Below, one piece after another: positions 26,001 through 37,384 of a stretch of DNA of 64,000 nucleotides (position 1 is the stretch's first letter; the number at the start of each line of letters is the position of its first letter). Under the pieces are notes generated by a model. The model did no database searches, was not told the origin of the DNA, and worked only from the letters and a program-made list of their open reading frames with translations. Made by a program: the position numbers and the translations under genes. This DNA is from Agelas oroides. Lineage: Eukaryota; Porifera; Demospongiae; Agelasida; Agelasidae. The stretch covers positions 4,214,720-4,278,719 of the forward strand of contig OX422189.1 of NCBI GenBank assembly GCA_949130485.1, read 5' to 3'.

Positions 26001-29000
26001 GCGCCAGGAAGGTACAAGAAATCAGTTTACACCCTTGATGATGTCATATGAAGCTAGTATAGGCCTGTTTTTGTGCCGAGAACGATCGAGAAAGCAGTCT
26101 TCACATCTGTGGAGGCCCTGTGAAGCTTGTATAGGCCTGTTTATGTGACTGGAAAGATTGAGGAAGCAGTTTTCACCTCTGTGGTGGTCTTGTGAAGTTC
26201 GCATAAGCCTGTGTATGTGCGGGAAAGATCGAGAAAGCAGTTTTCACCTCTGTGCAGGTCCTCTGAAGCTCGTATAGGCCTGCTTATTTGTCGGGAAATA
26301 TCGACAAAGTAGTTTACGTTACTGTGCAAGTATTGTGAAGCTCGTATAGGCCTCTTTATCTCCCGGGAAAGATTGAGAAAGCAGTTTTCAGCTCTCTGGT
26401 GGTCTTGTGAAGCTCGCATAAGCCTGTGCATGTGCCAGGAAAGATCGAGAAAGCAGTTTTCACTTCTGTGCAGGTGCTGTGAAGCTCGTATAGGCCTGTT
26501 TATGTGCCGGGAAAGATCGACAAAGTAGTTTTAGTGACGGTGGATGCGCTGTGAATTTCGTATGTGTCTCTATATGTGCCGGGATGGATTGACAAAGTAG
26601 TTTTCGTCACTGTGGAAGTCCTGTGAAGCTCGTATCGGCATGTTTATGTCCCGGGAAAGATCGAGAAAGCAGTTTTCACCTCTGTTGTGGTCTTGTGAAG
26701 CTAGCATAAGCCTGTGTATTTGCTTGGAAAGGTTGAGAAAGCAGTTTTCACCTCAGTGCAGCTCCTGTGAAGCTCGTATAGGCCTGTTTATATGCCGGGA
26801 AAGATCGACAAAGTAGTTTCTGTCACTGTGGAAGTCCTGTGAAGTTCGTATAGGTCTGTTTACCTGCCGGGAATGATCGAGAAAGTAGTTTTAACCTCTG
26901 TGGAGGTCCTGTGAAGCTTGTATAGGCCTGTTCATGTGCCTGGAAAGATCGCGGAAGCAGTTTTCAGCTCTGTGGTGATCTTGTGAAGCTCGCATAAGCC
27001 TGCGTATGTACCGGGAAAGATCGAGCAAGCAGTTTTCACCTCAGTGCAGGTCCTGTGACGCTCGTATAGGCCTGCTTATTTGTCGGGAAATATCGACAAA
27101 TTAGTTTTCGTTACTGTGCAAGTACTGTGATGCTCGTATAGGCCTGTTTATCTCCCGGGAAATATTGAGAAAGCAGTTTTCAGCTCTCTGGTGGTCTTGT
27201 GAAGCTCGCATAAGCCTGTGCATGTGCCAGGAAATTTCGAGCAAGCAGTTTTCACCTCAATGCAGGTCCTGTGAAGCTCGCATAAGCCTGCTTATGTGTC
27301 GGGAAATATCGACAAAGTAGTTTTCGTCACTCTGTGCAGGTCCTGTGAAGCTCGTATAGGCCTGTTTTTGTGCCGGGAAAGTCGACAAAGTAGTTTTTGT
27401 CGAGCAAGCAGTTTACACCTCAATGCAGGTCCTGTGAAGTTCGCATAGGCCTGCTTATGTGTCGGGAAATATCGACAAAGTAGTTTTCGTCACTGTGCAA
27501 GTACTGTGGAGCTGGTATATCTCTTCGGAAAGATTGAGAAAGCAGTTTTCAGCTCTATGGTGGTCTTGTGAAGCTCGCATAAGCCTGTGTAGGTTCCGGG
27601 AAAGATCGAGAAAGCAGTTTTCACCTCTGTGGTTGTCTTGTGAAGCTCGCATAAGCCTGTTTATGTTCCGGGAATGATCGAGAAAGCAGTTTTCATCTCT
27701 GTGCAGGTCCTGTGAAACTCGTATGTGCCCCTATATTTGCCGGGAAAGATCGACAAAGTAACTGTGGAAGTCCTGTGAAGCTCGTATAGGCATGTTTATG
27801 TCCCGTGAAAGATAGAGAAAGCAGTTTTCACCTCTGTTGAGGTGTTGTGAAGCTCGCATAAGCCTGTGTAGGTGCCGGGAGAGATCGAGCAAGCAGTTTT
27901 CACCTCAGTGCAGGTCCTGTGTAGCTCGTATAGGCCTTTTTATATGCCAGGAAAGAACGAGAAATCAGTTTCGACCCCTGTTGTAGTCGAATGAAGCCAG
28001 TATACGCCTGTTTTTGTGCCGAGAACGATCGATGAAGCAGTTTTCACCTCTGTTGTGGTCTTGTGAAGCTGACATAAGCCTGTGTATGTGCCGGGAAAGA
28101 TCGAGAAAGCAGTTTCCACCTCTGTGCAGGTCCTGTGAAGATCGTAGTGGCCTGTTTATGTGCCGGGAAAGATCGACAAAGTAGTTTTTGTCACTGTGGA
28201 ACTCCTGTGAAGCTTGTAAAGGCCTGTTTGTGTACAGGGAACGATCGAGAAAGCAGTTTTCACCTCTGAGGAGGTCCGGTGAAACTCGTGTAGGCCTGTT
28301 TATCTGCAGGGAACGATGGAGAAAGCAGTTTTCACCTCTGTGCAGGTCATGTGAAGCTCGTATAGGCCTGTTTATGTGCTGGGAAAGAGCGAGAAAGCAG
28401 TTTTAACCTCTGTGGCGGTTCTGGGAAACAAGTATAGTCCTGTTTATTTGCATGGAAAGATCGAGAAAGCAGTTTTCTACTGTGTGGTGGTACTGTAGAG
28501 CTCGTATAGGCCTGTTTATGTGCCGGGAAAGATCAAGAGTGCAGTTTTTACCTGTGTGGTGGTCTTGTGAAGCTCGCAAAGGCCTGTGTATGTGCCGGGA
28601 AAGATTGAGAGAGCAGTTTTCACCTCTGTGCAAGTCCTGTCAAACTCGTACAGGCCGGTTTATGTGCCCGGAACGATCTAGAAAGCAGTTTTCACATCTG
28701 TGGAGGTCCTGTGAAGCTCGTATAGGCCTGTTTATGTGCCGGGAAGGAACGAGAAATCAGTTTTCACCTCTGTTGAAGTCCAATGAGACTCGTATAGGCC
28801 TGTTTATGTACCGAGAACGATCGAGAAATCAGCTTTCACCTCAGTGGAGGCCCCATGTTTCTGTGCTTTGAAAGATCTAGGAAGCAGTTTTCACCTCTGT
28901 GGTTGTCTTGTGATGCTCGCTTAAGCCTGCTTATGTGCCGGGAAAGATCGAAAAAGCAGTTTTCATCTCTGTGCAAGTCCTGTGAAACTCGTACAGGCCT

Positions 29001-29997
29001 GTTTATGAGCCGTGAAAAATCGTGAAAGCAATTTTCACATCTGTGGGGGTCCTTTGAAGCTCGTATAGGCCTGTTTATGTGCCGGGAAGGAGCGAGAAAT
29101 CAGTTTTCACACCTGTTGAAGTCCAATGAATCTCGTATAGGCCAGTTTATGTGCCGAGAACAATCGAGAAATCAGCTTTTACCTCTGTGGAGGACCTGTG
29201 AAGCTTGTATAAGCCTGTTTCTGTGCCTTGAAAGATCTAGGAAGCAGTTTTCAACTCTGTGGTTGTCTTGTGAAGCTCGCATAAGCCTGTGTATGGCGCC
29301 TCGAAAGATCGAGAAAGCATTTTTCAACCTTGTGTGGTCCTGTGAAGCTCGTATATGCCTGTTTATGTTCCGGGAAAGATCGACAAAGTAGTTTCTGTCA
29401 ATGTGGAATCCTTGTGAAGTTCGTATAGACCTGTTTATGTGCAGGGAACGATGGAGAAAGTAGTTTTCACCTCTGTGGAGGTCCTGTGAAGCTCGTATAG
29501 GCCAGTTTAAGTGCCCGGAAAGGTCGAGAATGTAGTTTTTGTCACTGTGGAAGTCGGGTAATGCTCGTTTAGGCCAGTTTAAGTGCAAGGAACGATTGAG
29601 AAAGCAGTTTTCACCCCTGTGAAGCTCGTATAGGCCTGTTTAACTGCCGTGAAAGATCGACGAAGTTGTTTCTGTTACTGTGGAAGTCTTGTGAAGCTCG
29701 TATGGACCTGTTTAAGTGCCGGGAAAGATCGACAAAGTAGTTTTCGTCACTGTTGAAGTCTTGTGAATCACGTATAGGCCTATTTATGTGCCGGGAAAGA
29801 TCGACAAAGTAGATTTCGTCACTGTGGAAATCCTGTGAAGCTCGTATAGGCCTGTTTATGTGCCTGGAGAGATTGAGGAAGCAGTTTGCACCTCTGTGGT
29901 GGTCTTGTGAAGCTCGTATACTACTGTGTATGTGCCTAGGGAGATCGGAGATCTGGAAAACAGTTTTCAACCTTGTGTGGCCCTGTGAAGCTCGTAT
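11026..29997 (+). repeat. 72-bp satellite array, block 3 (19 kb)
   Basis: This is an uninterrupted satellite in the same orientation as the start of the window. Higher-order structure is visible. A block near 20017-20790 recurs at 20796-21570 (779-bp offset). The segment 23929-24420 recurs at 28392-28870 (offset 4463 bp, one base short of 62 monomers). Material near 25265 resembles 27930. Array identity ends at GAAGCTCGTATA, where unique DNA begins. No independent gene is seen. Confidence 0.95.
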
Positions 29998-30068
29998 AAA
30001 AATTACAGAACCAAAATAGTAAACATTACACTATACATGATAAAGTCGAATGTGAAATCCATGGCAAT

Positions 30069-31773
30069 TTACTGCCCCTCGGCAACACGTCTGTGCGACT
30101 TGAACTGTTTGGAAAAGTTTTTTACCATCTGTTCAAGCTCAATACCAGCCTGGTGTCCCAGAAGGTACCCATACATGTACTGTCGAGCTTGACGAAAATA
30201 GTTTCGAATATTTTCAACTGAAATTGTATCGAATGATTCTGGAATGTTCCGTCTCAAGCCAGTGATGCTATAATTGCAATAAGCTCGTGTGTATCGACGT
30301 TCAATTGTATTTAGTTCACAGTGATACTTGGGGATAAACAGGAAAGCATGTCCACGGCTGTTGATGAATTCTTAAAGTCAGGATGAGTCGAATTTCTTTC
30401 CGCATATCCTCCAGTTTCATTGTCTTGTTGTAGCAACCTCTTTCAGTGAGCACCTCTATTGATAATGCCCACCAACTAGGATACGTTTTTTCATAGACTG
30501 TGGCTTTCCGTTGTACACTGTGTCGTGCATGAGCAGTTGCTTGCCTCCTGGCTTGGCATTCATCTTATTTGCATTAAGCGCATCAACACTGTAAGTGATC
30601 AAAACTCCAAAATAGACGATAGCCTTGCTCTTTCGGATATTTGGCTTCAGCATATTCCATTTGTTTCATAAATTTTTCTGATGTCCAATATCCTTCTCTT
30701 GATTCTCCATACTCTAGTAGCTTTCTTGCGGACATCCTAATATTAGGATTGTTCCTCTTTGCTGCCTGATATTCCTCCTGTTAGACACAAAAAACCATCC
30801 CTTTCGGTGATGAAGTCTGACACCATAATGCCAGATCCTCGACTCTTTGGTCTAATCAATTGACTGTCAGGTATCCCCCACTGCAAACCTTCGTCATCAT
30901 TTGCATTGAAAGTCGTTTCATCATGAAAAATGAATATATTTTTTTGTCTTCGCTCTGACTCGATATCATCCGGAAACGCATTCTTCGCCTCATCATTAGG
31001 TGCTCCATCTTTTGTGAGGAAGCCACCAGCAACAAGTTGACGCAGGAATTTCTTCCTGTTTGACAACATCCTCTCGCTCATGACCATCTTGTTGAGCACT
31101 TCAAATCCAAGCTCATGTAGCCATTTCCGTCCCGTCTCCACTCCGATGTGTCTTGGGAAGCCTGGTTCCAAGATGCTGTTTGGCAGAAGATGATCGTTCA
31201 CCCAGCGAGTAAAATTAACTGCATTCATGTTAGGTCTTCTTGTCTTATGTAAGTACGAGCTGCCACACAGAGCTCCTCATCACTCCAGAGGAGACCTTGC
31301 CTCTGATAATGGCCTTGTTCACTGTCTGGGAAAGCTCCAGCATTGTCATAGAAAAGCTTCCTCATAGTGCGTTTACCTTTCCCAGTCACTTCTGCAATTG
31401 TTGGTGCAGCATCAACTTTCTTCACTCCATGTACATTAACAAGGACATGGTGAAGGGTTAGTGACAATGATATATCACTCACCCACTCTTCAACATGTTG
31501 CAAAGCAAGTGCTTGCTGCTCTTCTGTAGTAACCGACTCGTTAGGATTGAAATCGGCATCATCACTCTCATCAGAGCTGATCTCACTCTAACTCACCGAG
31601 GTTTCATCTCTCATTCTACTCGCAGAGCTTTCACCTCTCCTTTCAACCCCAGAACCGTGGCCTTCCTCTCTCCTCGAGCTTTCATCTCTCCTCTCAGAGC
31701 TCTCACCTAGCTTTGCAACCTTCTTGGCTCTTGCAGCTTCCAACTGCAGCTTTCTCTTAGACCTAGGAGGCAT
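30069..31773 (-). pseudogene. Decayed DDE transposase (IS630/Tc1-like superfamily)
   Basis: Reading right to left, an ATG at 31771-31773 starts MPPRSKRKLQ, followed by a basic, charged N-terminus. A DNA-binding-like region follows (WVNDHLLPNS, ETGRKWLHELGFEVL), then the catalytic core. Candidate catalytic residues are Asp in FHDETTF (30919-30921), Asp in FWSFDH (30598-30600) and Glu in ELNTIER (30301-30303). Conserved family blocks such as KMNAKPGGKQ and the C-terminal YFRQARQYMYGYL remain. The gene is broken: an in-frame TAG after SVS near 31588, frameshifts near 31240, 30780 and 30590, and an apparent loss of about six residues after ELNTIER, where relatives continue with a Trp-containing segment. 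It belongs to a large family seen in several invertebrate and fungal genomes; that comparison is from memory. Terminal repeats were not found. Confidence 0.75.
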
Positions 31774-32300
31774 GTCAGTGCTTGTATCGTGCAAAACAGT
31801 CGCAAATCGAAAGAAAATCGCCAAAAATCGCACCTTCGTGAATGGGCATTGCTTACCTGCAATCTGATTGGTCAGTCCCTAGCAACGGAATAACAGTATA
31901 TGAAAGTTTTTATTCTGGTGGATTAGACCATGCTGAGCATTTTTGTCAATGGTTGTCAAGGTTTATTGTTTATACTTTCTGAGATATTTGCAAAAATATA
32001 GAATTTACTTTTTGGCCATTTATGCCTGGGTGCACTGTACCATGCTGCAGCAGTTGCCAAGTTTGGCTAGAGATGCGATATAATACATGATTATCAGACT
32101 TGTCCGCTATGCTTGAACAGATGTAGTGTTTCTTTAGCTAAATCCCGGGTAGTTTGGAGTTAAATTTCAAGTATGTTGATTACCAAACATTAGCCCACCT
32201 ACAGTTCTTATGTCTGGTGGACCTCTGCGTGTGCAATAAGTGTCTGAGCATCAATTAGTTCCTCTATCTGTAAATTTGATGAATACTTGTGTAATCCATG

Positions 32301-32699
32301 TTGCCTCGTTCCCAGGCATACCCCGTTTTTTGTTCATCGGTTTGGAAGCGGAAGAGCGGGAAAAACGGGGAAGGCCTGAGAACACTTGTCACGTGAATGA
32401 CGTCTGGAGGACGCAAGGTGGAGTAGGGGGGGCGGTGCCCAACTGCAAATAACGTACTAGACGTGATCTCAAGCGCTCCAACGATAGCCCGGACTCCAGG
32501 AATGACTTCACCGGTAAGAAACTCGCTCTATGGTTTATTGCACACGAATTTGTTGTTGGGCACCGCCCCCCTTACGTCCACCTCGCGTCCACTAGACGTC
32601 ATTCACGTGACAAGTGTTCCCAGACCTTCCCCGTTTTTCGCGCTCTACTGCTTCGGTGTATTATACTGAACGCAAACCGAAGAACAAAAGGCCTGGGAA
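32301..32699. mobile_element. Hairpin MITE, CCTCGTTCCCAGGC family, copy 1
   Basis: Two long arms are inverted copies of each other. The left arm runs from GCCTCGTTCCCAGGC to GGCGGTGCCCAAC and the right arm is its reverse complement, including CACTTGTCACGTGAATGACG. Flanks are TAATCCATG at 32292-32300 and TAATCCATT at 32700-32708, an 8-of-9 target duplication. The outermost bases of the right arm seem to be lost. There is no coding capacity. Confidence 0.8.
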
Positions 32700-33449
32700 T
32701 AATCCATTTAGAGCTTCAAATTGAACCCTCACTATGCATGCACATAAAAATTAGCATACTTTCTGCATTGTCATTATATGCAAGGCCCAGGTCATCAGGT
32801 AATATCAAGCGTCTCAGTCCAAAACTCTGTCCAAAAATCAGTCCACTGCTGCTGAAACTAAATATTTCACAGTACAGGAGCGGTAATACAGTGTATGTGA
32901 ACTGTAATGCTTGCAATTCCAATCATAGAGTAATTAGTGAGAATAATGTTCTGTTCTTACACAATCAAGCTTTCGGAAAATTAAGGCACACATCCAGTCA
33001 AAAGCAGCAACTTTACATAGGTGTAGGATGACCATCACCTGGATAAACACACAACGTAATGTGAACAGCTACCCATTTTCATTCCTATACAAATATCAAT
33101 GGCTTCTAACGCAGATTTCAAATGCAATCTTCAGCCTCAATGAAGAGGAGGTGAAAAGTGTTGTGGACAACATCATTTGTTATTGCTAAGCAGGAATAGC
33201 CCTGTGGTGTGCTTTGTAAAAAGCCTACCTCAATTGCAAAAGGCAACTTGCACAGGGTTCGACTCTTCTGAGTTAGAGTATTCCCGTCTTCTATATATAC
33301 ATATAGGTTTGAATTGCTGAACAAAACAGTAAATAGCAGAACAAAACAATAATCTCTACTACGACTTGCAGAAATGACAGACACTAGGCCAGAGGCTGCA
33401 TAAAATCCCATCATAATCAGATCATCTAATCCCTCTCAAACATGCACAC

Positions 33450-33662
33450 ATGCCTAATTCCCAGGCTGTCCTGGTATACACATGTTCAATTTTCAGCAGT
33501 CAAATTTAGTGGTTGGCAAGCGCTGTATTGCTGCGTTCGGCTTGTGCTTGCGTGTTTAGCTTCATACTCAGGTTTTATCGCCACACCATTTGCCGTACCA
33601 CGAAGGTTAGTAGGTGCTACAGATGGAAAACACTAGGGTGAGAAAGCCTGGTTACGAGTCTA
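33450..33662. mobile_element. Possible degraded member of the same hairpin MITE family
   Basis: The left end reads TGCCTAATTCCCAGGC. The right end, reverse-complemented, reads TAGACTCGTAACCAGG, two mismatches from the terminus of the 37576 copy. No target duplication was found and the interior does not obviously match. Confidence 0.3.
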
Positions 33663-34341
33663 ATAACTTTCGAGTGTCTAACAATTTCCTCAAAAAATTA
33701 TAAGAAAATTAAGACTTGCCATCATCAAAGGGACATTAGTTCTGACTTCAAAACCATCCAGAGTACCTCACACTAATATGCAAGTACAAAAGAGACCTCG
33801 CACATGCACAAAATAAATTCTCCAGCTACAAAACTCTGGGAATGAGGCTCATTTACCGTATCCTGTCATACAGTTGCAGGTTAGTGTAGGCTTTGGATCA
33901 TTCTCAGGCTTAATTTGGATCTCATATCTTCAGATTTCTGCATGCTTTTCCTGAAGGCCGTAGAGCTCTGTACACGATGACACTCTCATGAGATAGAACA
34001 CTCCGTGCGCAACAGTTTGGTGCAAGTTCCATCTTTGTACGCCTAACCGTTCCCGAGATATGTGCAAGTTTGGATTTTCCGTGCACGCACGTGATGATTA
34101 CCGAATGTACCACTTTGTCTATTTACCACTTTGCAATAATGATGCACATCTCGGCTTCTACTGCACCGATTCGCGTGAAACAAAAACCGTTGTACTCAAA
34201 ATTGAATGCTGAATCCGATAAGTATTACTACAATAGTTTATGTAAAAGTTTGGAAAACCCTCCGGAATCACTACTTATGCAATGGTATGTACAAGTAAAG
34301 AACAACAATATTATCATTAAAAAATATTAGTATGCTGCCGA

Positions 34342-34587
34342 TTATTCTCCTCCTCTCCTCCGCACTTTCGACCACCGAGCGAGGTTTCTCACTAGTATGA
34401 ACGTCCTCCGTCCGCTGAATTTGCTACGCTTCCTTAGCCCATGCTTGTAGAGTTTATCTGGGTATGTCTTGTTGACAACGTAGTCATAAACTTTGCTGAA
34501 CGCTTTTGCCGCATCTTCCTCAACTTTCACGTCTTCCTTAACAACTTTAGGTGTTGTTGTGCTCTGCTTCTCGTTTTATAATTATCA
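34342..34587 (-). pseudogene. Possible integrase N-terminal fragment (Ginger/Gypsy type)
   Basis: A minus-strand reading frame contains VYDYVVNKTYPDKLYKHGLR followed by a basic stretch, ending at a stop near 34342. It resembles the opening of the Ginger1 integrase at 39866 (IYNVVAEQNYPDGITKN) in position and spacing of the Tyr-Pro pair. It has no downstream zinc finger or DDE domain. It may be a relic of a second element or a chance likeness. Confidence 0.3.
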
Positions 34588-34644
34588 TTGATGGCGTACC
34601 CTTCTGATCAATGATCGTCAAGGTCTAGCGCCCGATGTCTTCTT

Positions 34645-34770
34645 CCAGGGTCCCCAAAACGCTGAGGGGGTCCCTATATCACTAGCGAAATGGGGCTGGG
34701 GGGGTCCCCATATCACTAGGGATATGGGGACGGGGGTCCCCATATCACGGGGGTCCCCATATCGCGCTTA
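34645..34770. repeat. GGGGTCCCCATATCA palindrome cluster, left
   Basis: Repeated GGGGGTCCCCATATCAC units lie in direct and inverted order, including CCCCATATCACTAGGGATATGGGG, which is a near-perfect inverted repeat. A matching cluster lies at 35876-36035. The pair could be the complex ends of one element of about 1.4 kb. Confidence 0.7.
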
Positions 34771-35361
34771 CACAGGATGAAGCAGTAGAACCAGCTGACT
34801 TTTCATGGTTCAACATGCCTCTGCTAAGTTCGGGTTCATCTGACAATTGAAGAACCTACTCAAACTCTACCAGTAGAGTGCGCTTAACAATTCTAATGGT
34901 TGCATTTTGAGATGTAATGGGTGCTCCTCTTCCACAGATAGCTACACTGTACATGGAGGTCCATTCCTACGCAAATACGCCCCTATATATGACAATGAGG
35001 CCGTGAGAGCAGTGAGCTGCAAAAATGTAAATGATGAGGGCCCCAAATTTCAGAGTGACGATCTACTACGAGTAGATTCTTCCTACCAAATTGTCGGAAA
35101 CGACAGCTGCCTCTCTGCTCTGGTGCCTGGAACAATACCCAATATTCACTATTGCACTTGGCAAGAAGCTCAAACAGCATAGTGTTTCCATATTCCATAT
35201 TTAATATTTCTACAATTTGAGTATTAGCATAACGTTTCTGCATTTTGAGCATAACATCTGTGTATTTTGCGCATGATGCATCAGAATGAAGGCCTAAGTT
35301 TTGTGTTCTCATTGGGCAGCAAAAAAGTTTGAATTATATTTTCATAATTAGCAAAACCTGC

Positions 35362-35505
35362 TGTGCTCGTTCCCAGGCGATCGCTTGCAGTATAAAAACG
35401 TAAGGGAAGGCCTGGGAGAAAGGTAGACGTGAGGGGGGGGTGCCCGATCGTTGTAATTCACAAACTTTGCGTTGATCAGCCTCGAGTCTACCAAACAGGT
35501 TGTTG
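35362..35505 (+). mobile_element. Hairpin MITE family, copy 2 (left half only)
   Basis: It starts GCTCGTTCCCAGGCGATCGC and shares CTTGCAGTATAAAAACG, the TGAGGGGGG run and CGATCGTTGTAATTCACAAA with the complete copy at 37576-37954. Similarity stops soon after CTCGAGTCTACC and no right arm is present. Confidence 0.65.
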
Positions 35506-35875
35506 TAAAACCTGCGATTATGTCACTTTCGAAGTCGGGCATCTCACCGATCAGCTGGTACACGAATGTTTTCTCCGGTTTTCACAAAGAAGCACTTCAA
35601 GTTACAGTAAAGTGAACGAAAGACCAACCAATCGATTCTCCGATCATAGAGGATTCGAGAAATATATATTTTGTCGGGGTATGTAGCTACCGTGAGAAGC
35701 GCCGAGGTGAAAATGTAAACATGCACGCGATACCATTTCCGCAGTTTAAATTTTGCCAGCGGAAATTACGTATGAATACTGAACTTCCGGAATCACTAGC
35801 ATAAGCATATTTTTACTTTTGCATATATACGACTTGTTAATTTGTTCGTATCCAATTGCGTATAGAACACAAACC

Positions 35876-36035
35876 ATAGGGGTCCCTAAATCACTGAAGG
35901 ATCCCCATATCACCAGAGTTCTGGGGACCGGGGGTCCCCAGACATCAAGTGATATGGGGCCCCCCCGTCCCCATATCACTAGGGATATGGGGACCGGGGT
36001 CCCCAAATTGGGGGGTCCCCATTTCACGCAGACAC
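35876..36035. repeat. GGGGTCCCCATATCA palindrome cluster, right
   Basis: This is the second cluster of GGGGTCCCC and ATATGGGGAC motifs in both orientations, sharing the CATATCACTAGGGATATGGG core with 34645-34770. It contains no ORF. Confidence 0.7.
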
Positions 36036-36040
36036 CGGGT

Positions 36041-36860
36041 GTCTGGACTGGAATATGAAATAGTGGAATGGACCAGTGAATATACAGTTACAGTAAGGTA
36101 TAGCGGGAAATTTTCACCGGTGCAAATTTTCGCGGAAAAGCGTCCAGGCTTTTCAGAAGAAATTTTCGCGGCTTTTATTTTCGCGGAATGCGGGACGCTC
36201 TAACCACACCCCTACCGGTTGATGCGACATCTTCAGAGCGTCTCATACGTTTTTGTTGGTATTTTAGGAGGCTGATTCTTCTTTACAGACAGACTGTAGA
36301 GAACCATCATGTTCACATCGGTAATCGATGTACGCACATAATGACGTCTTCAATTTCCATCTTTTCGCGGTTTATATTTTCGCGGAAGCAAGTCTGTCCT
36401 CGAAAATCGCGCAAAATTTGCACCCAGCGAAAATTTCCAGCTAGAGGCTGTCAGAGCAGGGTCCAGCAATGATGTAGCATCCAGTAGCATGATGTCATGG
36501 TCAGAAAATCGGTTTCCCTTGCTACAGTACCATGGATGGGGGCCATGCTGACTAATGTCAAGGAAGGCTGCGACATATTAAGGTTAGATCTAGGAGTGAC
36601 AGACCGAAGATCGAGCACTTTTAAAATTTTTGTCCACATCATTCATAATTATAGTCTCGTGAAGCCAGACCCTTGCTTTTCTTATGAGAAACTTCTGTAA
36701 CTGGTGTTGTTCAATCTAAGTGCACCTAGTGCATCTCTAGGGCTCCTATCTCACCACAGAGGCTTTAATGAGCAAGTTGGCATTGCTGCTATATAGCTTA
36801 TCAAAGCCAGATTATCCATTTTTCATTCCACCGTTCCATTTTATATTCCAGTCCAGAGCA
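36041..36860. mobile_element. TIR element with TCTGGACTGGAATAT ends
   Basis: The left end reads TCTGGACTGGAATATGAAAT. The right end, reverse-complemented, reads TCTGGACTGGAATATAAAAT, and similarity continues imperfectly through GGAATG. The element is about 820 bp and includes the TA-flanked MITE at 36103-36441. No transposase ORF is visible inside, and the target duplication is uncertain. Confidence 0.6.
36103..36441. mobile_element. AATTTTCGC-rich MITE nested in the 36041 element
   Basis: This is a 339-bp element flanked by TA at 36101-36102 and 36442-36443. Its imperfect TIRs read GCGGGAAATTTTC on the left and GCTGGAAATTTTC on the right after reverse-complementing. TTTTCGCGG motifs recur in both arms. 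It has no coding capacity. Confidence 0.65.
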
Positions 36861-37223
36861 CTTGGCAGGAAGCCAGGGACTCTTGAGTAAATATCCCACG
36901 AGCGATTATGTCACTTCTCTAATTAGTGCCTGCCCTCTGACCGTATATCTAATTACAGAGCGGAAGATTTCTACATTTCGTTTCACTTTGTGCATAACGT
37001 CTCTTGCATTTTGAGCATTCTGCATTTTGTATTTTGCGCATATAGCACATGTATTTTGCACACAGCATGTCTTTTATTTCTGTGACTCAATTTTGTCCAC
37101 TTTGGAATTCATACACATACGGGTTAGGAAGAAGACTAATGATTGAATGTGGCCAGTCAGACTATACTTTTGGATAGTTGCTCTCCTGTACACTCTGCCG
37201 CGTTCAAAGAGTTGACAATCGTC

Positions 37224-37384
37224 GGGTCCTGTGAAGCTCGTATAGACCTGTTTATGTTTCATCACCGTAGAGGTCCTGTAAAACTCGTATAGGCCTGGTT
37301 TATATGCCAGGAAAGCAGTTTGTAGCATTGTGGAGGTCATGTGAAGCGTATAGGCCTGTTTATGTACCGTGAAAGATCTAGAAA
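37224..37384 (+). repeat. Short satellite remnant
   Basis: About two and a half diverged monomers in the same orientation as the left array, for example CCTGTGAAGCTCGTATAG and ATAGGCCTGTTTATGTACCG. This shows that the unique DNA on both sides was inserted into, or shuffled with, satellite. Confidence 0.85.

Larger units (their letters stand above)
29998..37223. other. Nested transposon island interrupting the satellite
   Basis: This is about 7.2 kb without satellite monomers. It contains the transposase relic at 30069-31773, MITEs, TIR elements and palindrome clusters, each described separately. The stretches 31774-32291, 32709-33449, 33663-34341, 34771-35361, 35506-35875 and 36861-37223 hold only short unrecognised ORFs. 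In 32716-33414 two minus-strand ORFs could be host exons, one containing IFGQSFGLRRLILPDDLG, but I could not assign them. Confidence 0.7.

Noticed and set aside
1-29997. CRISPR-like array
   Set aside because: There are no unique spacers. The whole 72-bp unit repeats with gradual divergence, and the window is eukaryotic.
1-29997. Hammerhead ribozyme satellite
   Set aside because: The monomer lacks the CTGATGA and GAAA core elements in a foldable arrangement.
29998-32030. TIR for the decayed transposase (TTTACT-TTTTGG match near 32005)
   Set aside because: The match is only about 12 bases with a gap and is not at a clear boundary or flanked by a duplication.
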